NCBI RefSeq assembly: GCF_038246755.1
Contig: NZ_CP134706.1
Coordinates: 6,265,501 to 6,329,500, forward strand
Length of the DNA: 64,000 bases
Direction of reading: 5' to 3'
Source of the DNA: Micromonospora sp. FIMYZ51
Lineage (GTDB): Bacteria > Actinomycetota > Actinomycetes > Mycobacteriales > Micromonosporaceae
In this document: in pieces, positions 16,515-24,044 of the stretch
Numbering within the stretch: position 1 is the stretch's first letter
Layout: every line of letters begins with the position of its first letter
Notes under the pieces: model-generated
What the model was told of the DNA's origin: nothing
Database searches by the model: none
The model's input: only the letters and a program-made list of their open reading frames with translations
Made by a program: the position numbers and the translations under genes

Positions 16515-16822
16515 GACCGTCGCCGGGTTGGGTCGAGTTCCGAGGCGAAAAAAGCCGACGCGGCCTTCAGTATCTCGTTGGCGCGCTTCAGCTCGGCGTT
16601 CTCCCGCCGCAGGCGGCGCAGCTCCTCCAAGTCGGAGGTCGTGGGCCGGTCGTCACGCTGCCCACGGTCGGCTTCGTCCTGGCGGATCCAGTTCCGCAAC
16701 GCCTCGTGATGCACCCCAAGCTGGCGGGCCAGCTGGCGGATCACGGGCTTCGGGTCCGACTCCCGATACAAGCGCACCGCACGTTCACGCAGCTCATCGG
16801 GGTACTTCTTCGGTGCTGCCAC
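16511..16822 (-). CDS. IS3-family OrfA (HTH protein) with programmed frameshift site
   Basis: 103 residues. The transposase_8 HTH (YPDELRERAVRLYRESDPKP) is followed by a leucine-zipper-like coiled coil (LEELRRLRRENAELKRANEI). A U-UUU-UUC slippery heptamer lies in frame at 16547-16553 (minus), about 12 codons before the orfA stop, the canonical set-up for OrfAB fusion synthesis. OrfA alone usually represses transposition. Confidence 0.93.
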   Translation of the reverse strand: MAAPKKYPDELRERAVRLYRESDPKPVIRQLARQLGVHHEALRNWIRQDEADRGQRDDRPTTSDLEELRRLRRENAELKRANEILKAASAFFASELDPTRRRS

Positions 16823-16899
16823 GGATGACTCCCTTCAGCTCCATCAGAGCATGATCGAAAGCCTCCGAGCTACCGGGGGAACCTCAGCTGGGCTCGATG

Positions 16900-17472
16900 T
16901 CAGCCCCCCTGGCGGTCGACAGTCCGCCGATCCTCCGCAACCTGCGCCTGGTCGAGGTAGATCTGCCGCACCCTCGCGCCGATGCCCCGCATTGCCGCGT
17001 CCTGCGCATCAGCGGCAGCCACCATCGCCGCGTCGGCCTCCTCAACCGTGGTTCGCATGAGGTTGGTCATCCGGCCGTAGGAGCGGTGAACCGTCTCCAC
17101 CGTCGCCCGCAGGTTGTCGTCGAGCACCAGGTGCATCAGGCTCAGCACCTCGCGGCCAGCGTTGTACAGCTCGCCATTCAGCTCCTCCGGCAGCTGATGG
17201 CTCGCATACTCACCACTCTGCTTGGCCACCATCGCGTCGTGGAAGTGCACCCGGCCCGCCGCCCGGCCGTACCGCAATAGCGCCTCGTTGAGCCGCAATA
17301 GGTGATCGAGCTCAAACGTCTCCCGGCGTTCCTGACGCGCCCGGTCACGGTCGGCGTCGCGTGCTTCTTGGGCAGCCCGGCGCTGTCTGGCATCGGCACC
17401 CCACTGACCGAGGTACTGAAGGATTGCACCCAGAGCGAGGGTGATGACGGGGAGCAGGGTCTGCCATGGCAT
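16900..17472 (-). CDS. Membrane-anchored coiled-coil protein of unknown function
   Basis: 190 residues. One N-terminal membrane segment (LLPVITLALGAILQYLGQWG) is followed by a highly charged helix (ARQRRAAQEARDADRDRARQ) and further helical sequence. I do not recognise the family. It is the last gene of the minus-strand operon that begins with the EVE/PD-(D/E)XK gene, and the IS3 insertion lies 13 bp past its stop. As a membrane protein in a defence operon it could be an accessory or immunity factor; this is inference. Confidence 0.6.
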   Translation of the reverse strand: MPWQTLLPVITLALGAILQYLGQWGADARQRRAAQEARDADRDRARQERRETFELDHLLRLNEALLRYGRAAGRVHFHDAMVAKQSGEYASHQLPEELNGELYNAGREVLSLMHLVLDDNLRATVETVHRSYGRMTNLMRTTVEEADAAMVAAADAQDAAMRGIGARVRQIYLDQAQVAEDRRTVDRQGG

Positions 17473-17492
17473 GAGAGCGAGAGTACGAGCGC

Positions 17493-17615
17493 TTAGCTAC
17501 CGGATGCGCGAGCGGCAGCGCGCTGGACAACGCCGGCTGCCTTCAACAGGAGCTCAGTCGCCTCGCGGCTGACCGCCGCTGCCTCGACTGGCTCACCGGT
17601 CAGCGTGCGAGGCAT
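17493..17615 (-). CDS. 40-aa ORF in the AbiTii operon
   Basis: ATG 17615 follows GGAAGG at a 9-nt spacing and lies 16 bp after the AbiTii stop. The peptide is MPRTLTGEPVEAAAVSREAT, ELLLKAAGVVQRAAARASGS: a single amphipathic Ala-rich helix. Its stop is 20 bp before the start of the next gene, so it fills the only gap in the operon. No family is recognised; the evidence is position and RBS only. Confidence 0.45.
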   Translation of the reverse strand: MPRTLTGEPVEAAAVSREATELLLKAAGVVQRAAARASGS

Positions 17616-17631
17616 GACGACCATCCTTCCT

Positions 17632-18612
17632 CTAACTACCTAGGAATGCCTTCACGGCCTCGGTGATGAGGCCGCCAGCAGCACCGACGCCCACCTGGGT
17701 CGTGGTCCGTGCTAGCCATCCCCGCACTCTGGCACCGGGCTCACGAGGGTGATCACCACCCGCCTCCCTACGATCTTCCTCCAGCGCTGTGCGGAGCTCT
17801 TGGATGCTGGCCTCGGAAACACCAGCCGCTTCGAGAGCCCGAACCAGAGATGGCTCGTCGCCCGGCGTAACGTTCACCACTTGACTAAACGACGAGCTTT
17901 CAATAGCAACGTTGTTGGATGAGCCGTAAAAGTTGTATGTGTTCATCACCTGAGCAGCGCGATCCCTGGAGTCTTGGTGAGCGTCAGGCTGCCCGGCCTC
18001 TGGCGCCACTCTTTCCAGCTCAAGAGCCAAATCGAGAACTCTGTTCCGGACAGCATCAAGGATGCCGACGAATATCTGACGCGGGAAGGGACGCGATGCG
18101 TTAACCAATCCCATGCCCGGATGCATGATTCGCCGGATCTTTCCTTGCGCCACACCCCAGTTATAGTATTCGACCGCATCCGCCGACCACCCCATGTTCA
18201 CCGATTCCTTCGAAGCCAATTCCTCCAGCTCCGCAACTGGCTGGGTGAAGCCGACCTCGAAAAGGGCGGATTTCCTCATATCTTCCGGAAATGAGATCTC
18301 CGGAATTGGCATATTCCGAGCTTCGGTATTGAACGGACCAATGAAGTGCCCAAGAATCGGCGGCCTAAAGGGACCTCTATAGTCGGGCAATGGCGCCGAA
18401 TCCGGGTATCCGGAGAGCTCGTGGTCAACCCATTCGGCCAGCCGACCAGTTCCCGTCCTGGCGGCCACGACCTTTAGCTGCCGAAGCAGTCTCGCCACGG
18501 ACGCTTCCCCACTGGCGCCGTCAATTATCTCCGTAAGAAGCGTCACGCCCCATTTCCAATCTTCCTCAAGTTCTTCAACGCTTGACCGCCTTCCGCCCTT
18601 TCGGCTCGTCAA
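17632..18612 (-). CDS. AbiTii-domain abortive-infection-type protein
   Basis: 326 residues. Residues about 20-110 resemble the AbiTii N-terminal domain (LLTEIIDGASGEASVARLLR, then AEWVDHELSGYPDSAPLPDYRG). The middle contains the NTYNFYGSSNNVAIESSSF segment common in such proteins. The C-terminus has a Gly/Ala-rich hydrophobic stretch (TTQVGVGAAGGLITEAVKAF) that could insert in membranes. The start overlaps the stop of the EVE-nuclease gene by 4 nt (ATGA), so the two are made together. A role in phage-triggered growth arrest is inferred from the domain. Confidence 0.78.
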   Translation of the reverse strand: MTSRKGGRRSSVEELEEDWKWGVTLLTEIIDGASGEASVARLLRQLKVVAARTGTGRLAEWVDHELSGYPDSAPLPDYRGPFRPPILGHFIGPFNTEARNMPIPEISFPEDMRKSALFEVGFTQPVAELEELASKESVNMGWSADAVEYYNWGVAQGKIRRIMHPGMGLVNASRPFPRQIFVGILDAVRNRVLDLALELERVAPEAGQPDAHQDSRDRAAQVMNTYNFYGSSNNVAIESSSFSQVVNVTPGDEPSLVRALEAAGVSEASIQELRTALEEDRREAGGDHPREPGARVRGWLARTTTQVGVGAAGGLITEAVKAFLGS

Positions 18613-19616
18613 TGCATAGTCAAAGCCCGCGCCGCGATCTTAGACATGGCGAAGCCATCACCGTCCGGCCACATTGCCCCGATCCCTCGGTCCTTCTCCA
18701 GGTAGTCGGTCCACATCTGAGGGACAGGACGATCGGCCATGAAAATCAGACTGGATTCCGGATCGGCCACACGGAAGTAGCGATATTCGTACAGTTGCCC
18801 TACCGCCTCGCGTATCGCCTTTGCCCAAGACTTCTGCACAACCTTCGCCTCGATGATGACACCGAGTTCGGCCACCCCCAGATCGATGGCAGCGTTCCGC
18901 CCCGGAACGAATCCATTATCCGCCAGCCACTTCGCACAAGCGTTCACAAGCGTCTCATGCCTGCGGCCCCTCCTGGCAGAACCGCCGACCATCTTGGAAA
19001 AGTAGTCAGCATCCGCCTTCGGCTTAAATGGGTCTAGGAAGGCCCATCCTTGGTCAGCTTGCGGGCTGTCCAGGGGTACGGAATTAGCTGCGGGAACGTC
19101 CGCTGTCGGCGCGCTCTCCACTTGGCCGCCCCCTAGGCCGTCTTTGCCAAAGAGTATAGGGACCGCCTGCTTGGGTAATTTGGCAAAGTAGTTTGACATA
19201 GAGCTGAACTTAGAACGGTCCTCCTTGAACTGCCAAGGCAGGTAGAGCGGATCGCCGAACAAATTTCGAAGCTCGTCTCGCAGCACATAAAGCCGATCGG
19301 CGCGCGAGCGGAGAAATTCGAGCGACAGGTCAGCCCGAAGCGGCGTGAAATTTGTTAGGTCGACTACAAAAGCGTCATTCTGCGCATCAATTCGTGCGTC
19401 CAGTGCGGCAAAGCTCCTGCCGACGAAACGACTCTCGACGGCATTCCAATGGTAGATAGTGTCTCCCGCAGCCACCGAGCTTACGAGGTTATACCAACCA
19501 TCCACTCCGCCGTCTTCGTCCCGAGTCGGCGCCCAGAGTTGTGTACCTATGCCGGGCCGCTTCCTGATCTCGACCCAATAACGCTGCGTGGGATCGTCTG
19601 ACCACCAGTACGCCAT
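18609..19616 (-). CDS. EVE-domain plus PD-(D/E)XK nuclease, predicted type IV restriction enzyme
   Basis: 335 residues. The N-terminal part (AYWWSDDPTQRYWVEIRK, then QLWAPTRDEDGG, then SSVAAGDTIYHWNAVESRFVG) has the EVE-fold signature, a reader of modified bases. The C-terminal part has RRGRRHETLVNACAKWL, then AIDLGV and GVIIEAKVV (about residue 255), then AIREAVGQLYEYRYF: a PD-(D/E)XK core with D and E-x-K plus the following Q-x3-Y helix. The pairing suggests cutting of DNA with modified cytosine. It is the first gene of the operon with AbiTii. Confidence 0.8.
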   Translation of the reverse strand: MAYWWSDDPTQRYWVEIRKRPGIGTQLWAPTRDEDGGVDGWYNLVSSVAAGDTIYHWNAVESRFVGRSFAALDARIDAQNDAFVVDLTNFTPLRADLSLEFLRSRADRLYVLRDELRNLFGDPLYLPWQFKEDRSKFSSMSNYFAKLPKQAVPILFGKDGLGGGQVESAPTADVPAANSVPLDSPQADQGWAFLDPFKPKADADYFSKMVGGSARRGRRHETLVNACAKWLADNGFVPGRNAAIDLGVAELGVIIEAKVVQKSWAKAIREAVGQLYEYRYFRVADPESSLIFMADRPVPQMWTDYLEKDRGIGAMWPDGDGFAMSKIAARALTMH

Positions 19617-19774
19617 ACGTCGAATCGCTCCTTGAATACGAGAGCCGCGAGCAGAACCGCTCTCACCGAGCTGCTTCCCTCACTGAACCTGAGCCCCTCG
19701 CACCATAGAGGACGGAGCTCGCACGGCGCTGCCCCCAAGGCGACAGGTTGGCGCCACCGTCTAGACCGGTCCTG

Positions 19775-19915
19775 GCAGGGATGGCGGCTACCTAGGTCGC
19801 CGAGTGGGCCGGGCACAGCGTGCACGTCCTCATGGGGGTCTACGCGAAGTGCGTCTACGGCCAAGAGGAAGCCGCACGCCGACGCATCCAGGCGGCATTA
19901 GCGGGAATGAAGTAG
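19775..19915 (+). pseudogene. Relic of a tyrosine integrase C-terminus
   Basis: The reading VAEWAGHSVHVLMGVYAKCVYGQEEAARRR-like tail from 19796 to a TAG at 19913 is almost identical to the last part of the intact integrase at 36,2xx, including the catalytic Tyr context VYAKC. Upstream homology continues to about 19775, but a CAG codon has become TAG (19793-19795) and the rest is missing. It marks the end of an older, related element. Confidence 0.9.
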
Positions 19916-19956
19916 GCCAGCCGGGACAACGCTGCGTCGGCGCTACAGTAGTTTCT

Positions 19957-19988
19957 CTGTGGGGCACTCCAAGCGGGGTGCCCCACAG
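19957..19988. terminator. Hairpin after the integrase relic
   Basis: 11-bp perfect stem (CTGTGGGGCAC, 19957-19967, and its complement 19978-19988) with a 10-nt loop. It lies 42 bp past the relic stop and 14 bp past the stop of the converging 51-aa gene, so it can serve both strands. Confidence 0.65.
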
Positions 19989-20001
19989 CCGTCCTTCAAA
20001 A

Positions 20002-20157
20002 TCACGTCAACAGTCGGCTCAGCACACTGAGCATTGCATCGACGTCGTTGATGTTTCCCAGCGCTACTCCGACCAGCATCCAGAACAGCCAGCGCGGCAT
20101 GCTGACCTGCACCCGCAGCACCGGCTCTCGGTCCTGGTTCATCTCTTGCTGGCTCAT
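20002..20157 (-). CDS. 51-aa single-pass membrane protein
   Basis: MSQQEMNQDREPVLRVQVSM is followed by PRWLFWMLVGVALGNINDVD and a short tail. One membrane helix follows a charged N-terminus. The ATG overlaps the stop of the winged-helix gene (ATGA), so it depends on that gene for translation. Function unknown; small membrane genes next to rep genes are common on actinomycete plasmids. Confidence 0.6.
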   Translation of the reverse strand: MSQQEMNQDREPVLRVQVSMPRWLFWMLVGVALGNINDVDAMLSVLSRLLT

Positions 20158-20972
20158 TCGGTCGCCGCCGCAGCGGCTCGCGGCTTGCTCGCTGCGCGCA
20201 TGACTCGCGTCGGGCGGTATTGGTAGAACATGGTTGAGCCGGCTGGCGTCAACGGCGCCCGCTTGTAACGCTCCCGCCGCTCGATCAGGCCCAGCTTGAG
20301 CAACTCCTTCAACCCGCGCTCGGTCGTGTCGGCCGACCAGCCGTACCACCGATCCTCAGGCATCCGCTCCGCCGGGAACGCAGCCCAGTTCCGCTCGTTG
20401 CAGATGGCCAGCAGCATGGCGAGGCCGGGCATCGACACCTTCCCATCGAATCCCCTTAACCAGAAGGCGGTGGGGATCTGGAGGTAGGCGTCATTGTTAT
20501 TCAGACCCGGCCGAGTGTACGGCTGCCCAGATCCGTCCTCACGGAGCAGGGTTACCTTGATCTTCCGGCTCCCCGGGGTCCGAGCGCAGGAGATCAGCTG
20601 CTTCTTCTGCAGCCGGATCAGGGTCCGCCACGCCGCAGTCCGAGTGCCTGCGTCGTCTGCGGTGTACTGATCGGCATCGAACAGCCTTCCCCAAACCAGG
20701 CTATCCAGTTCGGTGGTCTTGCCGCGCTCGTCCTGCCCGCTGCTTGCAGCCAGCACCATCAGGTAGGCGCGCAGCGCGCGAAGGTCACCCTTCTGCACGA
20801 ACGAAGCGAGCACGCCGTGGCGCATTGGCTTGTCCTGCGCTAGCTGGACGAACGCCCTCCGCAGGGGGACTGCCGACCTTTTGGCCCTTTTGATCAACTC
20901 TGCTCGGGTTTCACCGCCGGTGACATCCAGTGGTTTCGCGCTGAGCGAGCCGCGCGTTGTTTGCTTCGACAT
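20154..20972 (-). CDS. Winged-helix protein, possible plasmid-type replication initiator
   Basis: 272 residues from ATG 20972 (MSKQTTRGSLSAKPLD) with GAGG 9 nt upstream; a GTG at 21035 is possible. Two helix-rich DNA-binding modules can be read: RALRAYLMVLAASSG...RTLIRLQKKQLI, and FWLRGFDGKVSMPGLAMLLA...WSADTTERGLKELLKLGLIERR. The two-winged-helix plan resembles iteron-type Rep proteins. Five 13-bp repeats lie directly upstream of the start. It could equally be a repressor of cargo genes. It is not part of the usual AICE backbone. Confidence 0.6.
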   Translation of the reverse strand: MSKQTTRGSLSAKPLDVTGGETRAELIKRAKRSAVPLRRAFVQLAQDKPMRHGVLASFVQKGDLRALRAYLMVLAASSGQDERGKTTELDSLVWGRLFDADQYTADDAGTRTAAWRTLIRLQKKQLISCARTPGSRKIKVTLLREDGSGQPYTRPGLNNNDAYLQIPTAFWLRGFDGKVSMPGLAMLLAICNERNWAAFPAERMPEDRWYGWSADTTERGLKELLKLGLIERRERYKRAPLTPAGSTMFYQYRPTRVMRAASKPRAAAAATE

Positions 20973-21050
20973 GCCGGCAATCCTCGCCGTACAGCCCAGT
21001 GAAAATCCAGCGGACGAGGTGTCAGCAAGCGGCACGCCGCAGCGGGTGCT

Positions 21051-21116
21051 ATGCCGATTACCAATGCCAATATCCCTATGCCGAGTACCAAGTGCCGAGG
21101 ACCATGCCGAGGACCA
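21051..21116 (-). repeat. Five iteron-like repeats upstream of the winged-helix gene
   Basis: Five units of the form ATGCCGAGKACCA start at 21051, 21064, 21078, 21091 and 21104 (spacing 12-14 bp); the second unit is degenerate. They lie 79-144 bp upstream of the gene at 20972 and look like iterons or an operator array. Confidence 0.6.
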
Positions 21117-21335
21117 AGACAGGCGGAGACAAGACCCAGCGGGCAGCGCACGGACGCCGGGGCGGACGACTCAGAGCATCTGAGCGCAGCACTGGCACCA
21201 CCTCAGTTTTCGGCGGTGGGCAGTCCGCTTCACACCTGTCCGCCCTTTTCATCCTACGCTCGCTTCACTCTCGCTCCGGCGCCCCAGCCCTCAAGGCAAA
21301 CGGGCGCCGCCAGAAAGGGGCGCGGCGGAAGCCCA

Positions 21336-21530
21336 CCTAGCCGTGACGCATCCACCGCGGCGGTCGGCGGAAGCCCCCTGGGGCGAGTTGACGTTTCCCG
21401 CCTGGTGGCTTCCGTCACCCGCCGCCTGACGCACGCCGCAGCCGGCGGCCTTGCGTCACTGCCACTGCGGCGAGCCACTTCGTTGCCCTGCGACCGGCCG
21501 ATGGCCGCGTCACCGCCCCCCGCATGACGC
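21336..21530 (+). pseudogene. Relic of the methylase-like gene 3' end with its palindromic repeats
   Basis: Matches 32320-32530: both start with CCTRGCCGTGACGCATCC, contain TGACGSA palindromes, and run into the coding sequence CHCG-PL--PATGRWPRH. Here the frame is broken after RWPRH and the upstream methylase part is absent. A 32-bp palindrome-like unit lies at 21427-21458. With the integrase relic it shows that an older AICE copy was overwritten. The 20973-21613 interval holds no intact gene. Confidence 0.75.
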
Positions 21531-21613
21531 CCCGCCGGCCCACACCTCGTGTCCACCGACCATCGCAGAACACCGGCACACCAGGGGTGCACCCCCCACC
21601 CCTGCGGCCCGGT

Positions 21614-22519
21614 TCAGCCGTTCGTGCCTGACACGAACTCATGCAGCGGCGTGAGGTCGTGTTCCCAGAACAAGATCACGCCCGCCTGCTGTGCAGTCCG
21701 TAGGCAAGACATGTCAAAGACTCCCGCCAGCACAACCCCCGTTATGAGCTGAACTCCGAAGTGGGACCGCCAAGCCTCCGCCTTGCCGACCACCTCGCGG
21801 TTCACCCGTTTCCAGCCGTTCTTGGGGCCGTTCGAGACTTTGCACTCAAGTGCCAGGAGCCGGCCGTCCGGCAACCGAATGGGTACGTCGCACTTGGCGC
21901 CCGCGATGTGTCGCTCACGGCTGTAGGTGCCACGCTGCATGTCGTCGAAGAAGTGAATGGGAGAGCGGGAGGGGTCGAGCACCAACCCGGCTCGACTGAG
22001 GGTTTCACCCGTCAGTGCTTCCTGGCGAGTGGATGCCTCACCTCTCCGCTCGGTGGCGAGTTGCTGCGCTGCCCACAGCACAGAGGTCGCCAGGATGGCG
22101 GCCTCCCTCTCGTCGTCGCGCGGGTAGCGCCTCTGCTCGACCCACGGGAACCGGACGGGGTCGATGACGACGCGGATGGCATCCGCAGTCGCCTCGGCAA
22201 GCCCTGGGGGAACTTTTCGAAACTTCGAGGATCCCACCAAGGTCCACAGGTCTTCTTGGCTGATCGGTGGTCCGCACACGTAACGGCCTGCCTGCCAGGC
22301 GGACGGGTCGGCGATGAAGACCTCCCCTGTCAGGTCGAGCAGGTCTTTGGACGCGGCAAAGAGCTGCTCAACCTGAGGCCTCAGGCTGTCATACATGCGG
22401 GCGAAGGACCGTGGCCCTTCCTCCCGGCGGTGGGCGGTGAAGAGGCTCTCAGCATGGTCGCGAGCAGCCTTCAGGGCCTCTTCTGTCCAACTTGGAGGCT
22501 GATAGAACGCGAGGGGCAT
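21614..22519 (-). CDS. XamI-family type II restriction endonuclease
   Basis: 301 residues. The PD-(D/E)XK active site is visible in CDVPIRLPDGRLLALECK (about residues 210-227), then NREVVGKAEAWRSHFGVQ and ITGVVLAGVF, as in XamI-type enzymes, which cut GTCGAC. Specificity for this member is inferred. It lies 42 bp downstream of a C5 methyltransferase gene on the same strand, a standard R-M arrangement. It is cargo of the integrated element. Confidence 0.88.
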   Translation of the reverse strand: MPLAFYQPPSWTEEALKAARDHAESLFTAHRREEGPRSFARMYDSLRPQVEQLFAASKDLLDLTGEVFIADPSAWQAGRYVCGPPISQEDLWTLVGSSKFRKVPPGLAEATADAIRVVIDPVRFPWVEQRRYPRDDEREAAILATSVLWAAQQLATERRGEASTRQEALTGETLSRAGLVLDPSRSPIHFFDDMQRGTYSRERHIAGAKCDVPIRLPDGRLLALECKVSNGPKNGWKRVNREVVGKAEAWRSHFGVQLITGVVLAGVFDMSCLRTAQQAGVILFWEHDLTPLHEFVSGTNG

Positions 22520-22561
22520 GGGGGCAGTCTGCCGTCGACAGTCATTCGCCGATGCCCCGGT

Positions 22562-23797
22562 TCAGCCCGGCGTGTCTACCGCCTTTGCTCGCACTCTGAC
22601 CCGCAGTACGCCATTGACCCGATGCTCCGCCTCCGTGTACTTCACTCGCTTCACAAGCTCAGGCGGCCAAGGCGGCGTCACCGGGGGCTCACTGACAGGG
22701 CCGGCGCGGAACGATGCAAGGAGCGCCTCGCCAAGGGCCTCGGCCATGTCGACCTGGACCGCATTGCCGATCTGCTGGAAGACGGACGCACGGGTGCCCG
22801 CGAACTGCCAGCCGCGCGGAAAGCCCTGCAACGCCGCACATTCTGCCCATGTGAGCCGACGTAGATCATCCTCGCTTGGCAGCCGCAGCCAGTCGGGCGT
22901 GCTTGCTGCACGGATTGTCCTTGAGGGCAGCGCCAGATCGGCAAGGAAGCTGTCCTGCCTGTAGCCCCATTGCCCGCTGGGCCGGTTGTTCATCACCCGC
23001 CCTCCCGTCTTGAGTCCCGTTCCCGGGCTCAGAGCGCGGAGCAGTTCAGCCCTCTCTCCTGTTGGCCGAACAACATCCTTCGCATCGGGCTTGGGGAGAC
23101 TGGCGAGCAGTTCACCCAGCGTCACCCATGGCTTACGCCCATCCTTGGCAGCCTTATCGTGGGTGGGCTCGGGAAACACGGGAAGCGCGTGGTCGCTCGT
23201 CGCCATCAGCAGAAGGCGTACGCGACGCTGAGCTGCCCCGTAGTCAGCAGCATTCAGAGTCGCGATGCGGCTCGCGTAACCCATCCCTGCCAAGTCCTCT
23301 TGAATGCTTCGGAGCACCTCACCCGGCGTCTGGGTTGCCCCAACTGCTGTGACCAAGCCGCGCACGTTCTCGAAGAGGACGAAACGCGGTTGCGACTCTT
23401 CGATCAGCCGCAGCATGTGCTCGATCAGCTTTCCACGAGGGTCACTCAAGCCTTTCTGGTGCCCGGCTGATGACCACGGTTGGCACGGCGGTCCACCAGC
23501 AAGGAGGTCCGGTCGCCATCCACTCGCGGCTCGTGGCGGTCGCAAGTCAGAGGCCTTGAGGTCCTGCACGTCCGCCTCGATCAGCCGCGTTCCGTCGAGG
23601 TGGGTGCCGCTACGCCGCCCACGAATCGGTACCTGTGCCGCTTGGCTGCGCCTGAGCGTTTCCATGCTGGGTTTGGACAGATCCGTCGCTGTCACAACAT
23701 CCCAACCGGCTCGCTCCAGCCCGATGTCGAGCCCTCCGGCTCCGCTGAAGAGACTGACCACGGAGGGCCGCCGTCGAGGCTTCGTCACGCTGGCCAC
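22562..23797 (-). CDS. DNA (cytosine-5) methyltransferase of the R-M system
   Basis: 411 residues from GTG 23797. The motifs are in order: FSGAGGLDIGLERAGW (I), GGPPCQPWSSAG with the catalytic Cys (IV), FENVRGL (VI), QRRVRLLL (VIII), then TWAECAALQGFPRGWQF and QIGNAV (X). The variable region lies between VIII and the ALQGFP motif. It is expected to protect the XamI-type site. Its start overlaps a ribbon-helix-helix gene by 13 nt. Confidence 0.95.
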   Translation of the reverse strand: MASVTKPRRRPSVVSLFSGAGGLDIGLERAGWDVVTATDLSKPSMETLRRSQAAQVPIRGRRSGTHLDGTRLIEADVQDLKASDLRPPRAASGWRPDLLAGGPPCQPWSSAGHQKGLSDPRGKLIEHMLRLIEESQPRFVLFENVRGLVTAVGATQTPGEVLRSIQEDLAGMGYASRIATLNAADYGAAQRRVRLLLMATSDHALPVFPEPTHDKAAKDGRKPWVTLGELLASLPKPDAKDVVRPTGERAELLRALSPGTGLKTGGRVMNNRPSGQWGYRQDSFLADLALPSRTIRAASTPDWLRLPSEDDLRRLTWAECAALQGFPRGWQFAGTRASVFQQIGNAVQVDMAEALGEALLASFRAGPVSEPPVTPPWPPELVKRVKYTEAEHRVNGVLRVRVRAKAVDTPG

Positions 23798-23976
23798 CCC
23801 TCCTCATTCATCCCCGCCAAGATCAGACCGCCTGCAAGATCAGAGACGGAAGCCCCGCGACGTTGCGCCTCAGCCTTGAGTCGCTCCGCCTGCTGCTTCG
23901 GTAGGCGAATCAAGATGGCCTCTCGTTCGCCTCTCCACTGCGGCCGACGGGATCGCCGGACTGTCTTGACGCGCAT
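23785..23976 (-). CDS. Ribbon-helix-helix protein, possible R-M controller
   Basis: 63 residues from ATG 23976: MRVKTVRRSRRPQW, then REAILIRLPKQQAERLKAEA and SVSDLAGGLILAGM, a typical strand-helix-helix. It precedes and overlaps the methyltransferase gene, so it is first in the RHH - methylase - endonuclease operon. A role as repressor of the R-M genes is inferred from position. An antitoxin-like role is possible but no toxin gene follows. Confidence 0.65.
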   Translation of the reverse strand: MRVKTVRRSRRPQWRGEREAILIRLPKQQAERLKAEAQRRGASVSDLAGGLILAGMNEEGWPA

Positions 23977-24044
23977 GGAGAGATCTTGTATCACGTTTGC
24001 CCATCCGCACGCCAGACGCGCCGATCCCGCCAACGGCCATCCGG

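Larger units (their letters stand above)
15537..16886 (-). mobile_element. IS3-family insertion sequence, 1350 bp, intact ends
   Basis: Terminal inverted repeats TGAGGTTCCCCCGG (15537-15550) and CCGGGGGAACCTCA (16873-16886) match perfectly over 14 bp and continue imperfectly for 8 more. The insertion is flanked by a 4-bp direct repeat GCTG (15533-15536 and 16887-16890), so it looks recent. It carries orfA and orfB with a -1 frameshift site. It landed about 45 bp inside the left arm sites. Confidence 0.95.
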
